This document shows, one piece after another, positions 32,885-44,471 of a stretch of 64,000 nt of DNA (the stretch's first letter is position 1; each line of letters opens with the position of its first letter). Under the pieces are notes generated by a model. The model made no database searches. It was not told where the DNA came from and saw only the letters and a list, made by a program, of their open reading frames with translations. Made by a program: the position numbers and the translations under genes. The stretch covers positions 1-64,000 of the forward strand of contig JAUCBJ010001932.1 in assembly GCA_032718475.1 (NCBI GenBank). Reading direction: 5' to 3'. Origin of the DNA: Nemertoderma westbladi. Lineage: Eukaryota > Xenacoelomorpha > Nemertodermatida > Nemertodermatidae.

Positions 32885-33109
32885 GAGTGTTTCCCCCTGC
32901 TGCTAGCCTCTACTAGCTGTGTTCTCCCTCCGAGGTGGTTTGACCTCTCACCTCTCTCTGTGGCTTTAGGGCTTGTGTCGCCCCCCCCCCCCCAAAGTTG
33001 GTTATGAGGCGAGATTATTATTGGTAATCTCGTATCCCAAACTATATTGATAAAATGCCACTGGTCCCATTCTAAGGTGGATAGTGTAATCGAATTGAAT
33101 CCGCTTACA
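32885..33109 (-). repeat. 3' LTR remnant of the antisense BEL/Pao element
   Basis: About 225 bp match the 3' part (plus-strand orientation) of 40387-40603, starting on the minus strand with TGTAAGCGGATTC. The U5 side is missing, so no left target duplication can be read. Confidence 0.8.
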
Positions 33110-33147
33110 CTCCCCCCAATGCTATCTTCCCGGTGAGAAGATAGCAT
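33110..33147 (-). promoter_or_regulatory. Polypurine tract and conserved hairpin of the antisense BEL/Pao element
   Basis: On the minus strand GGGGGGAG directly precedes the LTR start TGTAAGC. Immediately upstream is a perfect 11-bp stem, ATGCTATCTTC / GAAGATAGCAT, with a 7-nt loop (33119-33147). The young element has the same stem at 58530-58558. Confidence 0.8.
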
Positions 33148-33261
33148 CAAACTTAAGTGCGCTTCAATTCCGCTGGAACCCAACCTAATATCGGGTGTGG
33201 GGTGGAGTCTTTTCTCGGGGTCGGCTTTCCAGATCGACCCCCCCCGGGTGTGTTGTTGCTA

Positions 33262-33552
33262 TCCCTCCTTGGTGCAAAAAAGTAAAGTAAAAGTAAATTT
33301 TCTTTGGCCGCTAGGCCAGGGATTACGCACAAAGTCTGACGGCTTATTTCCAGTACGGTCCCCCCAGAACTTTACTCCCCAGAGGAAACTCCAGTACTCA
33401 TTTAGCTACCACTTAAGGATGCAAGGCAGAGATGCGCCCTGGCTGGTCCCTTTAAAGCATTCGTGCCGAAACGAAAACTGCCCTGGCCCATGTGAGGATC
33501 GAACCCACGACCTACGGGAGATGTGAATTCAATGCAACCACCACACCAAGGT
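33262..33552 (-). mobile_element. tRNA-derived SINE inside the BEL/Pao 3' UTR
   Basis: The minus-strand head has box A TGGTGTGGTGG (33538-33548) and box B GGGTTCGATCC (33496-33506), the correct pol III promoter spacing for a tRNA-derived SINE. The 3' end is TTACTTTTACTTTACTTTTT-like simple sequence near 33270-33295. It is a different SINE family from the one at 26557. A target duplication is not clear. Confidence 0.75.
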
Positions 33553-33904
33553 GGAACCACGTTGTCCCTTATTCTCTCTCTCGCGGACCTCGTTGTCCCT
33601 TATTCTCTCTCTCACAGACCTCCTTGTCCCTTATTCTCTCTCCAGTCCCTTGGGACTCTTCCTTTCTCTCCGCTCGCTCCCCACACTTGAATTGCACTTA
33701 TTCTACCTCCTCACGTGTCAACACCTCCTCTCCATACTTCCCCCGAATCCCCATTTTCGTTTTCATTCTCCATACACTTATTGGGTCCCACACATCTGCG
33801 CATCATGTTAGTGGGATCCGTCTAAGTCTTGTCCTGCCGTTCTAGTCAAATAGTCCCCAGTCCCAGTAGCTAATTGGAAAAAGGTTGTACTTGACTCTGG
33901 TATA

Positions 33905-33970
33905 TATACGAGTTATATATATATAATAATTAATTATTATAATTATATAATATATATATTATATTATATG
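33905..33970. repeat. AT-rich microsatellite
   Basis: Imperfect TA/ATTATA repeats, self-complementary over much of their length. Confidence 0.8.
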
Positions 33971-34299
33971 CTCGTCTACATGACGCGTCTTAACCCCCCC
34001 GCTCGGAGGTGATATGCCTCGTCACTCCCGGTCTTGCCCATTTTACTCTCTCTCCACCTTTCTCTTCTCTACTAACCTCTCCGCCATCACGAACTTTCCC
34101 GCGCTCACCCAATTGGTGGGGCCTTACAAAGGCTCAATTTAAGTGAGTGCCGTTAAACAAGATGTTACTAGTTTCGTTCAGTAATGGCCTTCCTCCTACC
34201 TTGTTCTTTCTTTCGTGCCAATATTCCCCTAACTTTATTTTTATTTTTATTTTTTTGTGTTCCCCCCTGTCTGTGCTATTATCATATCTACCTTCCTAC

Positions 34300-34720
34300 T
34301 TACTTACGTGGCGCCTTCAGTGCCCACAACTTCTATGGTACTATGTACCCTACTACTATTACTACCCATGTACATATCCTATACTTCCTCTCACTACGTG
34401 GCGCTCTCAGTGCCCACAACTTCTAACTCCTACGGTACTATGTACCCTACTACTACTTCCATGGTATGCCTATATACCATACTCTCTACTCTCTTACTAC
34501 GTGGCACTCTCGGTGCCCACAACTTCTAACTCTCACGGTACTGTGTATCCTACTACTACTCTCTTGGTATGTCTATATACCACACTCCCTATTCTCTAAC
34601 TTCTAACTCTTACGGTACTATGTACCCTACTACTATTCTCATGGTATGTTAATATACCATGCTCCCTACTACTACTACTTAGTGCTACGTACTATCTACT
34701 ACTATTACTTTCAACTATCT
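34300..34720 (-). repeat. Short tandem repeats of the BEL/Pao 3' UTR (old copy)
   Basis: Recurring blocks with CCCACAACTTCTAACTC and GGTACTATGTACC (inverted arms GGTAC/GTACC around a 3-nt core). The young element has the same arms as GGTACGTAGTACC in the corresponding place (54530-55160), so the motif is kept although the surroundings differ. Confidence 0.65.
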
Positions 34721-34834
34721 CGCTTCTTATTTTATTATTTGCTTATTATTTATTTTTTGTATTTTTTATGTGTGGGAAGGGCGTCTCGCCCTCATTCCCA
34801 CCCCCTTCAGTCCAACATATTGGACGACTAAACT

Positions 34835-35413
34835 CTAAGGTGACCCTTCCAATAGGCAACACTTTCCCACAGCCCTCCTGTAGGTCTTCCTATCTTTGGC
34901 CCCTATCTTCCCTCCTATCCTCACTTCCACCAATCGGACTCTTCCGTCCCCATCGGGGTAAGTATCTACCACTCTCGCTAGTCTCCATTGGTTATTGATA
35001 ATTGTGTCATCAGTGACGATTACCAAGTCTCCCTTCTTCAACTCTCTATTGGTATTTCTCCACTTACTCATCCTATGAAACGTCGGAAGATACTATTCTA
35101 CCCATCTTCTCCAATACTCCAGACTTATTGCCTTGGCTACTTTCCAGCTTTGACGGGAATGTATGTCATCTGGATCTACACCCCGCATGTCAATCGTCGC
35201 CGTCCTCTCCATTAGCAAGTGTCCTGGTGTTAGCACGTCTAGTGATTCCGGGTAGTCATTCTCTGGATATAGCAGTCTGCTATTAATGATTCCCTCGCAC
35301 TTGGCTAGCACCGTTCTTAATACGTCCTCAGTGACCATGTGGTTGTTCATAAGCTTGGTCATCAAACGCTGGGAACTTCTGACAAGCCTCTCTACACATC
35401 CTCGGCCACCCAA
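34835..35413 (-). pseudogene. Integrase C-terminal part (old BEL/Pao copy)
   Basis: Minus-strand frames give GCVERLVRSSQRLMTKLMN with the third catalytic acidic residue (E of G-C-V-E-R), LTPGHLLMERTATIDM, and the C-terminal tail with GDLVIVTDDTIINNQWRLAR ending LLEG-S-P-stop, matching the young copy's ending residue for residue except for one. One frame break lies near 35080. The catalytic D residues are gone with the deletion. Confidence 0.85.
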
Positions 35414-36627
35414 TTATCCACCAGCGTGCCGGCCAGCCAGCAGTCGACCAGCATCAATGTCGTGACTGATCGGCCACCTTCTCCCATCACCCTTACCGGT
35501 GAGAACCCCGAGTAGTACCGTTCCCCTTCTCTTCGCTCCTATGGTGCTTGTCGCCATCGTTTGACCTTTGCCTTGACCGAATCTTATTGGTGTCTCCTTA
35601 CACTCTTCAACTCTGTGTCCTCCTACCACACATCGGTGACAAATTCCATTCTTATCAGAGAAGGCTATCCGATCTTGTTCGAGTAGCGCCTGCCAATGCT
35701 TACAGTCCATGGTCTTATGGGTTCCGTCTTTATGCAATTGACATTTGTATCCTGGGTTGTAACATTCCTTGTATAGCCCTACACGTATTGCACGTAGATT
35801 CACATCTACCGGTTTAGTGTTTTGGTTATTTGGATATGGTAGACTGGGTGTGTTGGAATTATATTTGTTCGTGTTATTATTTTGACCCTGTTCGTGCCAT
35901 GGTGTGGCCCTACTCCCAGCTATCTGTGGACTTGTAGTTCCCTGTGTCGCCGCGTATGGTAGCGACTGCCTCAACTTTGGTAAGGAATTTGCCGCACTAT
36001 GTTCTGGTTTCGGCCTGTTGTATTCGGTCCTCGGCACCGTCCCCAGACTATCCTCGCTGTAGACTGGGTCCGTGATTAGTTCCGCCTCGTAATTGAGGAA
36101 GTTCGACATTTCCTCTAGGCCTGGTTCCACACCTTTCTTCTCCCAATCTTTCTCCACTTATTCCTCAGCCAGATCGGTAGTGCCTGCGCTATTGTAGTGA
36201 TGTTATTCGATGCGTTGAGTTTGTAAGGCGCATCTAAGGTCTTTAGCACAATCAGCACCTTTTCGACTTTATACTCGAAAGTCATGATGCTGACAGGGTT
36301 ATCCTATAGTCCACCTGATGTTATTCCCCTCAAGGTTTGCCGGATGATCTTAGCAGGGTTTCCGAATTCCCTGTCTAGGGCCCGCCATGCAGTCGTGAAT
36401 CCACCCTCGATACCCTGGTACTGCCTCACGATGTCGTATGCTGGCCCCCCTGTGTAAACTTGTAAGTATTTTAGGCACTCCGCCTGCATCAGATTCTTTA
36501 TCAATGTCTCGTTACTGTACATATGCCGGAATTGCAGATATTCCTCCAGTTTGCTTCCATCGAATTTGAACGGCTCCACTGATGGCAGCTCGATCGTGGT
36601 CTTAAGCCCATCGATGAGTGTCACCAT
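35414..36627 (-). pseudogene. Gag core and zinc motif (old BEL/Pao copy)
   Basis: On the minus strand: a DUF1759-type capsid core (EPFKFDGSKLEEYLQFRHMY, QVYTGGPAYDIVRQYQGIEG), NFLNYEAELITDPVYSED, then C-Q-L-H...C and CHRCVVGGHRVEEC, a C-x2-C-x4-H-x4-C knuckle. It runs into the first residues before protease (GTVLLGV) and stops at the deletion junction. Frame breaks lie near 36160 and 36300. Confidence 0.85.
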
Positions 36628-38009
36628 TCACATCGCTTGTACTTCTAGTGCGCTCGATGGATGCTGTACAGATTCCCCTGCTGCTGGGTGCGGTTCGCCC
36701 GTCAGGCCTGTCGACCTCCTTTGCGTCGGATATATCATTGGGGGTAGCGGCCCCCTCCATATCTCTGTATCGCACGATTTGTTTTGGTCCAAGGGGTTTG
36801 GGGTTTTTGTTCTTGGTTGAGTGTATTGTTGATATTGTAATGGTGGAATGTCACCCTGTCCCCCCCCCCCCCCCACCGGTGTTATATTTGGTATTGGGGT
36901 TGATATTACCATGTTAGGGCCTAAACATCTATCGGCAATAGCTCCCCCATCCCCTGGGTATATGTTATATCCTTGCATATTATAGTCATACTGGTATGCA
37001 GGTACCGGTCTAGGCCTATCCACTCCTTGCCTATCTACCGGTATATATGCAGCGACTTCCGGATCTAATCCCATTGTCCGCGCTACCCTATCGCCTACAC
37101 TATCTCTTCCAGCATGGCCTATAGTATGTGCAGTAAGGCCTACAGTATGTCCTGCAGTCTGCCTGTGTCCTTCCGGACCGAAGTTTATTCTTCTCGAATA
37201 TTCCAAGAAGTCCTCCCCGCGACTACCGTACTCTCGATCAGCAGCTACATCCCATCGGGAAGTTTCTCTTCGATCCCCTCTCCTGTCCTCGTCCTCGTAC
37301 CGGTACATCCTGTACCCTTCTCCTGGTGTGTGGTATATCTCACCAGGTTGCGTCTCTCCGGGGCGACGGCAATCTCCCGGAGTTCGACCCCACTGACTCT
37401 CTAATTCCATCTCTGCTACCGACGGTTTACTGTCCGTCCTTCCTCTCCGGTTGCTCGTAGCAATGCTTCTTCTATTCTCTTCACTTCTTCTCTCTTCAGT
37501 GTAGCGATCCCCTTTGTGAGATCGCGCTTCGACCTCCCGGATAAACTCCACTGTTCTTCTTCCGTCTTCCGACTGGGCTCGACATCTTGTCGCTTGCCCC
37601 CTCATGGCGCCAACCACCTCTCTCTCTCTACCCGGTTGGACGCTCCTGGGGATACTCGCAATCCCCTACTATTCTCTGTCGTTGGGTGCCGCGGTTCACC
37701 TAACTCGCCGCGCGCATTGTCCGCCAACACTTGTGGGACATTCTCTGCCCCCCCCCCTCTCGCCACTAATCTCTCGTGGTGGGGTTCCCGTAGCCCCCCC
37801 CCCCATTTGGCCTCTCTTACTTCGCTACCTCCCACTTCGCTTCTACGCCCCTCTCTAGTCGACGCACTATCTATACCCTGGCTGGGTCTACTCACCCCCG
37901 CCTCTCCCAGTGCGACTGCGTGGCCTTTCAGGCTCCCGGTGGGTTGACCTACCCCCCCTACTCCCTGTGCGACTGCGTGGCCTTGCAGGCTCTCGTTGGG
38001 TTGAATCAC
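36628..38009 (-). pseudogene. Gag N-terminal disordered region (old BEL/Pao copy)
   Basis: Minus-strand frames align with the N-terminal 390 residues of the young copy: KWGGGLREPHHERL, GGGAENVPQVLADNAR, ESQWGRTPGDCRRPGET, YRMYRYEDEDRR, GGGGQGDIPPLQYQQYTQ. Rich in Arg, Glu and Gly, and probably unstructured and RNA-binding. In this copy the G tract at the start has 11 residues and keeps the frame open across it. A frame change remains near 37610. Confidence 0.75.
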
Positions 38010-39860
38010 CCCTACTACTCCCTGAGTAACTACGTGGCCTTGCAGGCTCTCACTGGCCGGACCACCTGTCTCCCCTATGTTTGTATTAATTGCACCGTTA
38101 TTAATAACATTATTTTGGTTAATTTCCTCTGGGTTATTATCTAACGTAATATTGTTACCTAAATTATTTAAATTATTTTGTTCAGAATTGGGGTTATTAT
38201 TTTGATTATTTTACATCTTTAATTTAGAATTATTATTTGGATTATTTTGCACATTTAAATTAGTATTATTATTTGGATTATTCTGCACATTTCAATTAGA
38301 ATAATTAATTCTAAAAATATTAAAATATTATTTCCTGCAAGAAAGGTTTGAATAGGGTTGTCTAATATGGTACTATTAATATTAATTCTTTCTAACGTAT
38401 TATTATTACCCCCCCCCCCCCCGCCCGTACGGTTACACCAGTCCTGGGTCTGTCGTCCAGCACCTGTAAGTGGGGTATTAACAAACGTTTCCATTACTTC
38501 TGGCTTCTCGTAAATACTACCCAAACCAGCCTCTCTCTCTGATAATCCCAACTTTGCCAGTTCTAACTGGCGCTTAGGCTTCACCTGGTATTGCATGAGC
38601 CCCCTCAACCGGGTATGCATATCATCCCGCATACGCTTTCCCGATGTCTCTCTCTCTCTCTATCCTCTCGCAAACTTTGGTTCTCTAATTCTGTCTCCCT
38701 CGCCTCCCGCTCTCTACGCTTGTTTTCTATTCTCGCCTCCCGCTCTTTACGTTCGTTCTCTACTCTCATCTCCCACTCTCTACGTTCGTTCTCTACTCTC
38801 GCCTCCCGCTCTCTATGTTCGTTTGTTTCCCTCTCTACTCTCGCTGTCTCTTTCGCTTCTCGCTCTTTGTGCTCTTTGCGCTCTTTCTCTACTCTCGCCT
38901 CTCGCTCCTCTCGCTCCTCGCGCTCGTTTATCTCTCTCTCTCCTCCCGCTCCCTGCAGTTTCTCGCCACCCTCTCAGCCCTCTCTCTACATTCCCTTGCT
39001 AACTCTATCTCTCTCTCTAATAATGCGATTCCCTCGTCTAGTTGCCTCTCCAACTCCTTCTGATCCAGCGCCACAATGTCTAGTTGACACCCCAGATCTA
39101 TCTCTAACACCCTTCTTGCTTTTGCGGAGGATGTAGCGGACTTATCGGTCGTGACGGACTCCCGTCGCCTCTCTGTCACACTAACTTTCCCCCGCTTTCT
39201 CGGGTTCTCGCTTACCTATGACACCGAATCCTCGGGGTTAACCTTGGGTTCGCCGTCGTGCGGGTCCGCCTATCCCACTAACTTAATTCCCCTTGCATCC
39301 ACTAAGTAAGGCCCTACGTACACTATGCCTGGCTCCATTACCCCGGACCGCCACAATTCAAACAGTTCCGTGGCGACCCCCCTTGCTCTCTCACTCCCCA
39401 GTTCTCCCTGTCCGAAATGGACCAAATAACGAAAATGTTTATTCGACTCACCTAGACTCTGTTATAGTTTAGGCTGGTCTACCTTTCTCCCCTCCTTGGC
39501 CTCTTTGAGTAGTTTCTTGGTGGCGTTGTAGGCCCGTCGTAGCCGATTACTCGTCCCGACGTCCTCTTCATCGACTCTACCTTCTCTCCTCGTCCGGCAT
39601 CGTACCGGCAGCCCCACTGTCGCCGTTCCGGTGGGCCGTCCGTCGCCCTCAGCCGGTGACTGGCCAGCAACTTCGGTACTCCGACCGCCGTCGTCGTCGT
39701 GCGTCGACCGGTCTCCCTCTCTCCTTCGTAGTTGACGGCCGCCCTCCGCTTGGGCTACCGGATCATCCCTCGTCGGCGAATCCGGCGTGGCAGGCCGATA
39801 CCATCTCGTCGTGGCCTCTCGGATCATTTGGTTGGTGTCGTCCGGGGTCCGCAGCGGCAT
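38010..39860 (-). pseudogene. ORF1 remnant (old BEL/Pao copy)
   Basis: The minus strand begins MPLRTPDDTNQMIREATTRW at 39860, like the young ORF1 start, followed by AEGDGRPTGTATVGLPVRC, SNRLRRAYNATKKLLKEAKE, a Glu/Arg-rich coiled coil (about 38600-39180), TQDWCNRTGGGGGGNN and an Asn-rich tail. It has multiple frameshifts. The long Ser/Leu/Arg-rich frames on the plus strand in 38590-39140 are shadows of the coiled-coil repeat. Confidence 0.8.
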
Positions 39861-39947
39861 TCTCTCCCCCTCTGATAATCGGGGCTACTGATTGCTCATC
39901 TTTACTTTCCTTGGCAGTCACAGTTTGTTAGTTGGTCAGTTTATGAC

Positions 39948-40603
39948 TGTGACAGGATCATAGATCCCGACAGGGTTAGATATGTACGCGTCACCATTTG
40001 CTGGAGCAGCTGTGTTATAGTCACTTTGGCCGAAGGCCGTCGGGAAAATAAGAGAGTTTGTGTTTCTCAATATTAATCTTCCGAAATGATAATAGCACAG
40101 GACTATGTATGTAATGAATATCACAATACAAAATAACAGCAGAAAATACAACACAGATATTAATCGGTTATGTTGGTAATGGTGACGGTCATAAACTATG
40201 ATCGGTCTGTAACTCTGTAACTAATGAACTGACCGGTAAATCAGTAGTACAGAATAATATATGATTGATACAAACATATATTGGTTTCACCTCTTACTTT
40301 ACTTGGCCCTCTGTACCCAGTGGATGCTTTCCTATCTCTAATCACATGCTTCCATCCCCGCTATTGGCTAATACACTAATTGTCACTTTCCCCCTGCCGC
40401 TAGCCTATACTAGCTCTGTTCTCCCTCCGAGGTGGTTTGACCTCTCACCTTTCTCTGTAGCTTTAGGGCTTGTGCCACCCACCTCCCAAAGTTGGTTATG
40501 AGGCGAGATTATTATTGGTAATCTCGTATCCCCAACTATATTGATAAAATGCCACTGTTCCCATTCTAACGTGGATAGTGTAATCGAATTGAATCCGCTT
40601 ACA
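39948..40603 (-). repeat. 5' LTR of the antisense BEL/Pao element
   Basis: 656 bp, starting TGTAAGCGGATTC at 40603 and ending TGTCACA at 39948 on the minus strand, with TG...CA ends like the young LTR (which ends GTCACA). The right flank begins ATTAA at 40604 inside LINE sequence. Confidence 0.8.
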
Positions 40604-41511
40604 ATTAAAAGTCATTAATTCGGCCTTGGTAGCATTTATATGCAATGCAACCTACGTAGGAGCCCTCTCCACTTTATTCAATAGAAGCACCAGTACACCA
40701 GCCAGGATTGGGAAGAACTCCGTTTCACCATCTGGTGAGAGACCTTAGCTTCTTTGTCACAATATAATAATCCAATGCCAGCCACAATTACCTCTGGTAT
40801 TCCATAAGCTCTTAAGATTTCCAGCATTTTCCCTCTATCGATTGAGTCGAATGCTTTCTTGAAGTCCACAACAGTCGGACAGTAGTGGGGAGATTCTTTG
40901 ACTTATTTCCCTCAATCAGTGTCCATAGCGCAAGTATCTGAGCTATTGTTGATCTATTTGGTCGAAATCCGTTTTGCCTCTTACGCAGCAGATTCCCCTT
41001 TCAGCATCCGGTTGCAAAAATCCAATAATGGTCTGTTTAGCACTCCTGTTTTCCATACCTCCGCTGGGCTTTCATCTAATCCACTCGCTTTATTATTGGA
41101 CATGCTTTTAATGCTTCTTTGGAGTTCGGCAGGTGTGAAGTCCCCTGTCTCTATAGGTAGTGTCTTGTCATATATTTTCCTTGTAGGACTGACCTCGATG
41201 TTTGGTGGCTGCCCAAGCAAGTTGCTGAAATGAACTTTCCATTTTCCAACACGTTCTTCAGGACTATCAGCATTGAGGTGCCCCTTAGCACAACTTTTCC
41301 AACTAGATACCTCATTTACAGTTTGTCCATTTACAGTTTGTCAGGTAAGTCTTGATTGTTGCTGTATGTGAGCAGTTGTAATTGCTTCAGTTTTATGCTG
41401 TATGTACTTCTCCTGGCTGATGTTGTAGGCCAATTTAAGATCGTCATTAGCTTTTTCAACCTTGTTGATGTTTCGGTTGTTGGTTGTTCGGTTTTAACTT
41501 TGTAGGCTATC
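40604..41511 (-). pseudogene. LINE ORF2 fragment (family A, second antisense copy): RT start and linker
   Basis: On the minus strand: linker (TAHIQQQSRLT region near 41350), LLGQPPNIEVSP, GDFTPAELQRSIKSMSNNKA, EVWKTGVLNRPLL (to 40985), then FKKAFDSIDRGKMLEILRAY (about 40800-40870) and a last piece near 40604-40680. It is about 90% similar by eye to the copy at 29505-31190, with a deletion near 40980. It is interrupted by the BEL/Pao element on one side and by the Kolobok-like element on the other. Confidence 0.8.
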
Positions 41512-41515
41512 TTAA

Positions 41516-41532
41516 GGGGGGGGTATAATAAT
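41516..41532 (+). repeat. Left terminal inverted repeat of the Kolobok-like element
   Basis: GGGGGGGGTATAATAAT; its partner is 44472-44487 with one G fewer. Confidence 0.8.
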
Positions 41533-41950
41533 TGGGGTCAAAAAATATAAAAAAAATTTTATACCCGTTTCTTGTAGCAAATTTTATGGAGATTTCAAAT
41601 CTGTAAACAGTTTATTTCTAGCTTGTCTAGTTTTCGAGTTATGGCTCATTATATAGACACGCATCCTGAAAATTATTTGAAAAAAATGACAAAAATTAAC
41701 AAAATTTCCGGCTTGTTGCACTGAAATCATTGTATTGGCTAATAAGTTATTACAGGTTGGAATGTATTTTAGCGGGAAGTTTAAAACGAGAATTTGCACA
41801 TTGTTATGTTTTAGTTACTAACTGTATGCTGTATTGGTGTTTCAATCAATGCAATCAGCAGTTTTGACGGACACAGACTATAGAGCGTCCTCCATCTTCG
41901 AATCGAAAATTGTACATACATCGTTGACGATATAATTTTTATAATACAGT

Positions 41951-43636
41951 ATGCCACGAATAACTCAACAACGGAAAGCAGGATTTCGAGGAACCAAGAA
42001 ACAAGATACCGGTACATTGAACCTCGCGCATATGAAATCGATTTCAGTACCGGTACCGGTAGTGCCAAAAGATCGAGAACCGTCGCTAATAGCATCGAAT
42101 CTGAATGTCCTACCCTCAGATGGAAAGTTGGAGGGATATAACGTTGTAGCAACGCAAATAATAAAGAAACTGATAATGGAGAAACATGATGATAAGCAAT
42201 GTGACGGTACAGTAGTGATAAATGAGTCACATCGTGGTTATAGTACCAATTTTGAGGGGAAATGTTCACGTTGTGATTGGCAATATTCTACTTTCACGAG
42301 CGACCAAGTTTCTCGAACAGAACCTCGTCCTGGAAGAAAAACAGCGGATGTGAATCTTCGTGCAGTACTGGCTTGGCTTTATGTTGGTGGGACCCATGGT
42401 GATGCAGAGACGTTTTCTAGAATAATGTCACTACCATCTCCTGTTGCGAAGAGAGCCTGGCAATTTCATGTCAACGAAATCTCGAAGGTCACGGAATCAC
42501 TTGCACGAGGAAATGCAAAAAATTGTGCAATGAAAGAGATTGACAGGGAAATATGTATATCTTTTGACGGTACATGGATGAAAAGAGGCCATCAATCACT
42601 TTATGGTGCCGCGTTTATCATATCCGAAAATACAGGACATGTCATTGATTTCGATGTTTGTTCAAAATACTGTAATATTTGTAGCCGCAACAAAGAAGAA
42701 GATGGCAATGCTGATCATGAGTGTAATATAAATTATTCAGGGTCCAGTTCAGGTATGGAACCTCATTTAGCTGTTAAACTATTCAATAGATCCCTATCAA
42801 ATAATGGTGTCATATATCAATCAATGGTATCGGATGGCGACAGCAGCGTTATGAAGAACATATTGGAGTCCGATCCTTACAGAGAGCAGAATGTAACAGT
42901 GCAGAAGAAAGAGTGCCTGAACCACGTTGCGAAGCGTCTATATACAGGTCTTTCCAATGCTCGCAAAACTCATAAACTTGGAGGCAAGGGAGGGTTGACT
43001 GATAGTCGATGTCACCAATTGCAGTCATATTACCGAAATACGATCGTGAAGAATATAGCAGATGTTGATATAGATAAACTCTCAGAGACTGAAAAATCAG
43101 TGCTCATAAGCACGATTCGAAGTGAAATCGTGGCTGCAACACATCACTATTGTGATTATGGAGATAATGTTGAGAAACAACATGAGTTATGCCCTGAAAA
43201 TAAGTGGTGTAAATTCAAAAACAATGCTATAAGTTACAAAAATGTAACATTTATAAAAGAGGCAAACATGAAGTTTATTTTACCTGTTTATGAACGCCTA
43301 ACAACGAGCGAAATTCTGGAACGCTGTATCCCTGGCCTCACACAAAATCCGAACGAATCTCTGCATTCACGGCTATGGACTCGTCTATCTAAAGAAACGT
43401 TTGTGGGTCTAAGTACACTCATGTTTCATGTTTCGTATACTGTTTTAGTTCACAATCGGGGGTGTTCAGCAGAACAGATAATTTTGAAGAAGCTTGGCCT
43501 TGAGGAAGATGATGGTGACCTTGCAGAACGAGCAAAGAAGGTCAACCTAAAACGTAAACAGAAAAGTACTGAACACAAACCATCAAAGAAATGGCAAGCA
43601 CCCGATCATAAGTCATATAAATCTGGGGCCTTTTAA
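41951..43636 (+). CDS. Transposase, Mutator-like transposase domain family (Kolobok-like)
   Basis: 561 codons, ATG at 41951, uninterrupted to TAA. An N-terminal basic tail (about 1-30) is followed by a Cys-containing segment (GKCSRCDW near 105) and DVNLRAVLAWLYVGGTHGDA. The catalytic core has SFDGTWMKRG (first D, about residue 204), MVSDGDSS (second D, about 297), and NPNESLHSRLW (probable E, about 473), a DDE-type triad. A Cys cluster (CSKYCNIC) and HCxC-like residues between them suggest metal binding, and ECLNHVAKRL is a conserved alpha-helical block. The C-terminus is Lys-rich. It cuts and pastes the element through its TIRs. I recognise the family from the DGTW and NESLH motifs; the superfamily name rests on the TTAA duplication. 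Confidence 0.8.
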   Translation: MPRITQQRKAGFRGTKKQDTGTLNLAHMKSISVPVPVVPKDREPSLIASNLNVLPSDGKLEGYNVVATQIIKKLIMEKHDDKQCDGTVVINESHRGYSTNFEGKCSRCDWQYSTFTSDQVSRTEPRPGRKTADVNLRAVLAWLYVGGTHGDAETFSRIMSLPSPVAKRAWQFHVNEISKVTESLARGNAKNCAMKEIDREICISFDGTWMKRGHQSLYGAAFIISENTGHVIDFDVCSKYCNICSRNKEEDGNADHECNINYSGSSSGMEPHLAVKLFNRSLSNNGVIYQSMVSDGDSSVMKNILESDPYREQNVTVQKKECLNHVAKRLYTGLSNARKTHKLGGKGGLTDSRCHQLQSYYRNTIVKNIADVDIDKLSETEKSVLISTIRSEIVAATHHYCDYGDNVEKQHELCPENKWCKFKNNAISYKNVTFIKEANMKFILPVYERLTTSEILERCIPGLTQNPNESLHSRLWTRLSKETFVGLSTLMFHVSYTVLVHNRGCSAEQIILKKLGLEEDDGDLAERAKKVNLKRKQKSTEHKPSKKWQAPDHKSYKSGAF

Positions 43637-44471
43637 TTAACTTTTTAAATTTCATTTTAAATTTTTAAATTTAATTTTAATTAATGAATATTAATATAGT
43701 GCCTAATTTGAATTATTATTTTTTATTGATTTCAGTTTTTTGTTCAAATTTTGTCAAAAAATTCACACCCTTTAACATGTCTTTTATATGAAATAATATG
43801 ACCTTAAGATTAACATGCGATAATAATACAATTTTTGGAATCTACATAAAATTTGGAACTAGATGAAAAAAATTTTATTAGAATTCACTGAGTTTATCTC
43901 ATTTAATCGAAATTTCAAAAATTTAACTTCATAATAAAATAAACAAACTTTAACTTTAAACCTGTTTTTCTCCAATTAGCATTTTTCAAACGAAAAATGC
44001 TAAGGCTCTGTCAAAAATGGCCCAAATGTGCTGATTTTTTGCATGATCGATGATTGTGGGGTCCTTTACAAAATGCATTGACAAAATTTTGATATTTTTT
44101 TAAAAACTCAATTTTTTCGAAAAATTGGGCCAAATTTTTGAAATTTTGGTCATTTTTTGGACCAAAAATGTCCCTTTTGGTGCTTTTTGCTCTTCTCGAC
44201 AAGATATCAAAATTTTGTCAATGCAAATCGTTTGGGACGTCCTACTGACTTTCTCACGTGAGTTTTGAAGTATTTGGATAATTTGGCTAGAAGCCTTAGC
44301 ATTTTTTTCATTTTTTGCCTTTTTGGCAAAATTTTGGCGAAAAAATAAAATTTTTGAAAAATTTTGAATTTTTCCAAAATTTTAATTCCTTAGTCACAAA
44401 ACTCAAAATATGACTCCTAGCAAAAAAATAATTTTAGATGCATCTATAGAGCGTCCAAAATTTATGGTCTA

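Larger units (their letters stand above)
32885..40603 (-). mobile_element. Old antisense BEL/Pao element (same family as the 45-59 kb element), internally deleted
   Basis: Reading right to left: complete 5' LTR (39948-40603), ORF1 remnant, Gag N-terminal region and core, a deletion of protease-RT-RNase H and the integrase N-terminus (about 3.4 kb relative to the young copy, junction at about 35413), integrase C-terminus, short-repeat region, a UTR with an inserted SINE, a hairpin with the PPT, and a truncated 3' LTR. It inserted into an antisense LINE copy: the right flank ATTAAAAGTCATTAATTCGG matches LINE sequence near 30125. Divergence is obvious by eye at both DNA and protein level, so it is much older than the 45-59 kb copy. 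It lacks ORF3. Confidence 0.85.

Noticed and set aside
34147-34831. Tyr/Leu/Ser-rich plus-strand frames
   Set aside because: Pyrimidine-rich tandem repeats of the antisense BEL/Pao UTR.
38590-39140. Ser/Leu/Arg-rich plus-strand frames as proteins
   Set aside because: Shadows of the antisense ORF1 coiled-coil codons (GAG/CGC complement CTC/GCG).
44011-44202. 63-codon Lys/Phe-rich antisense frame in the Kolobok-like 3' region
   Set aside because: Low-complexity A/T-rich sequence; the element has one convincing gene on the other strand.
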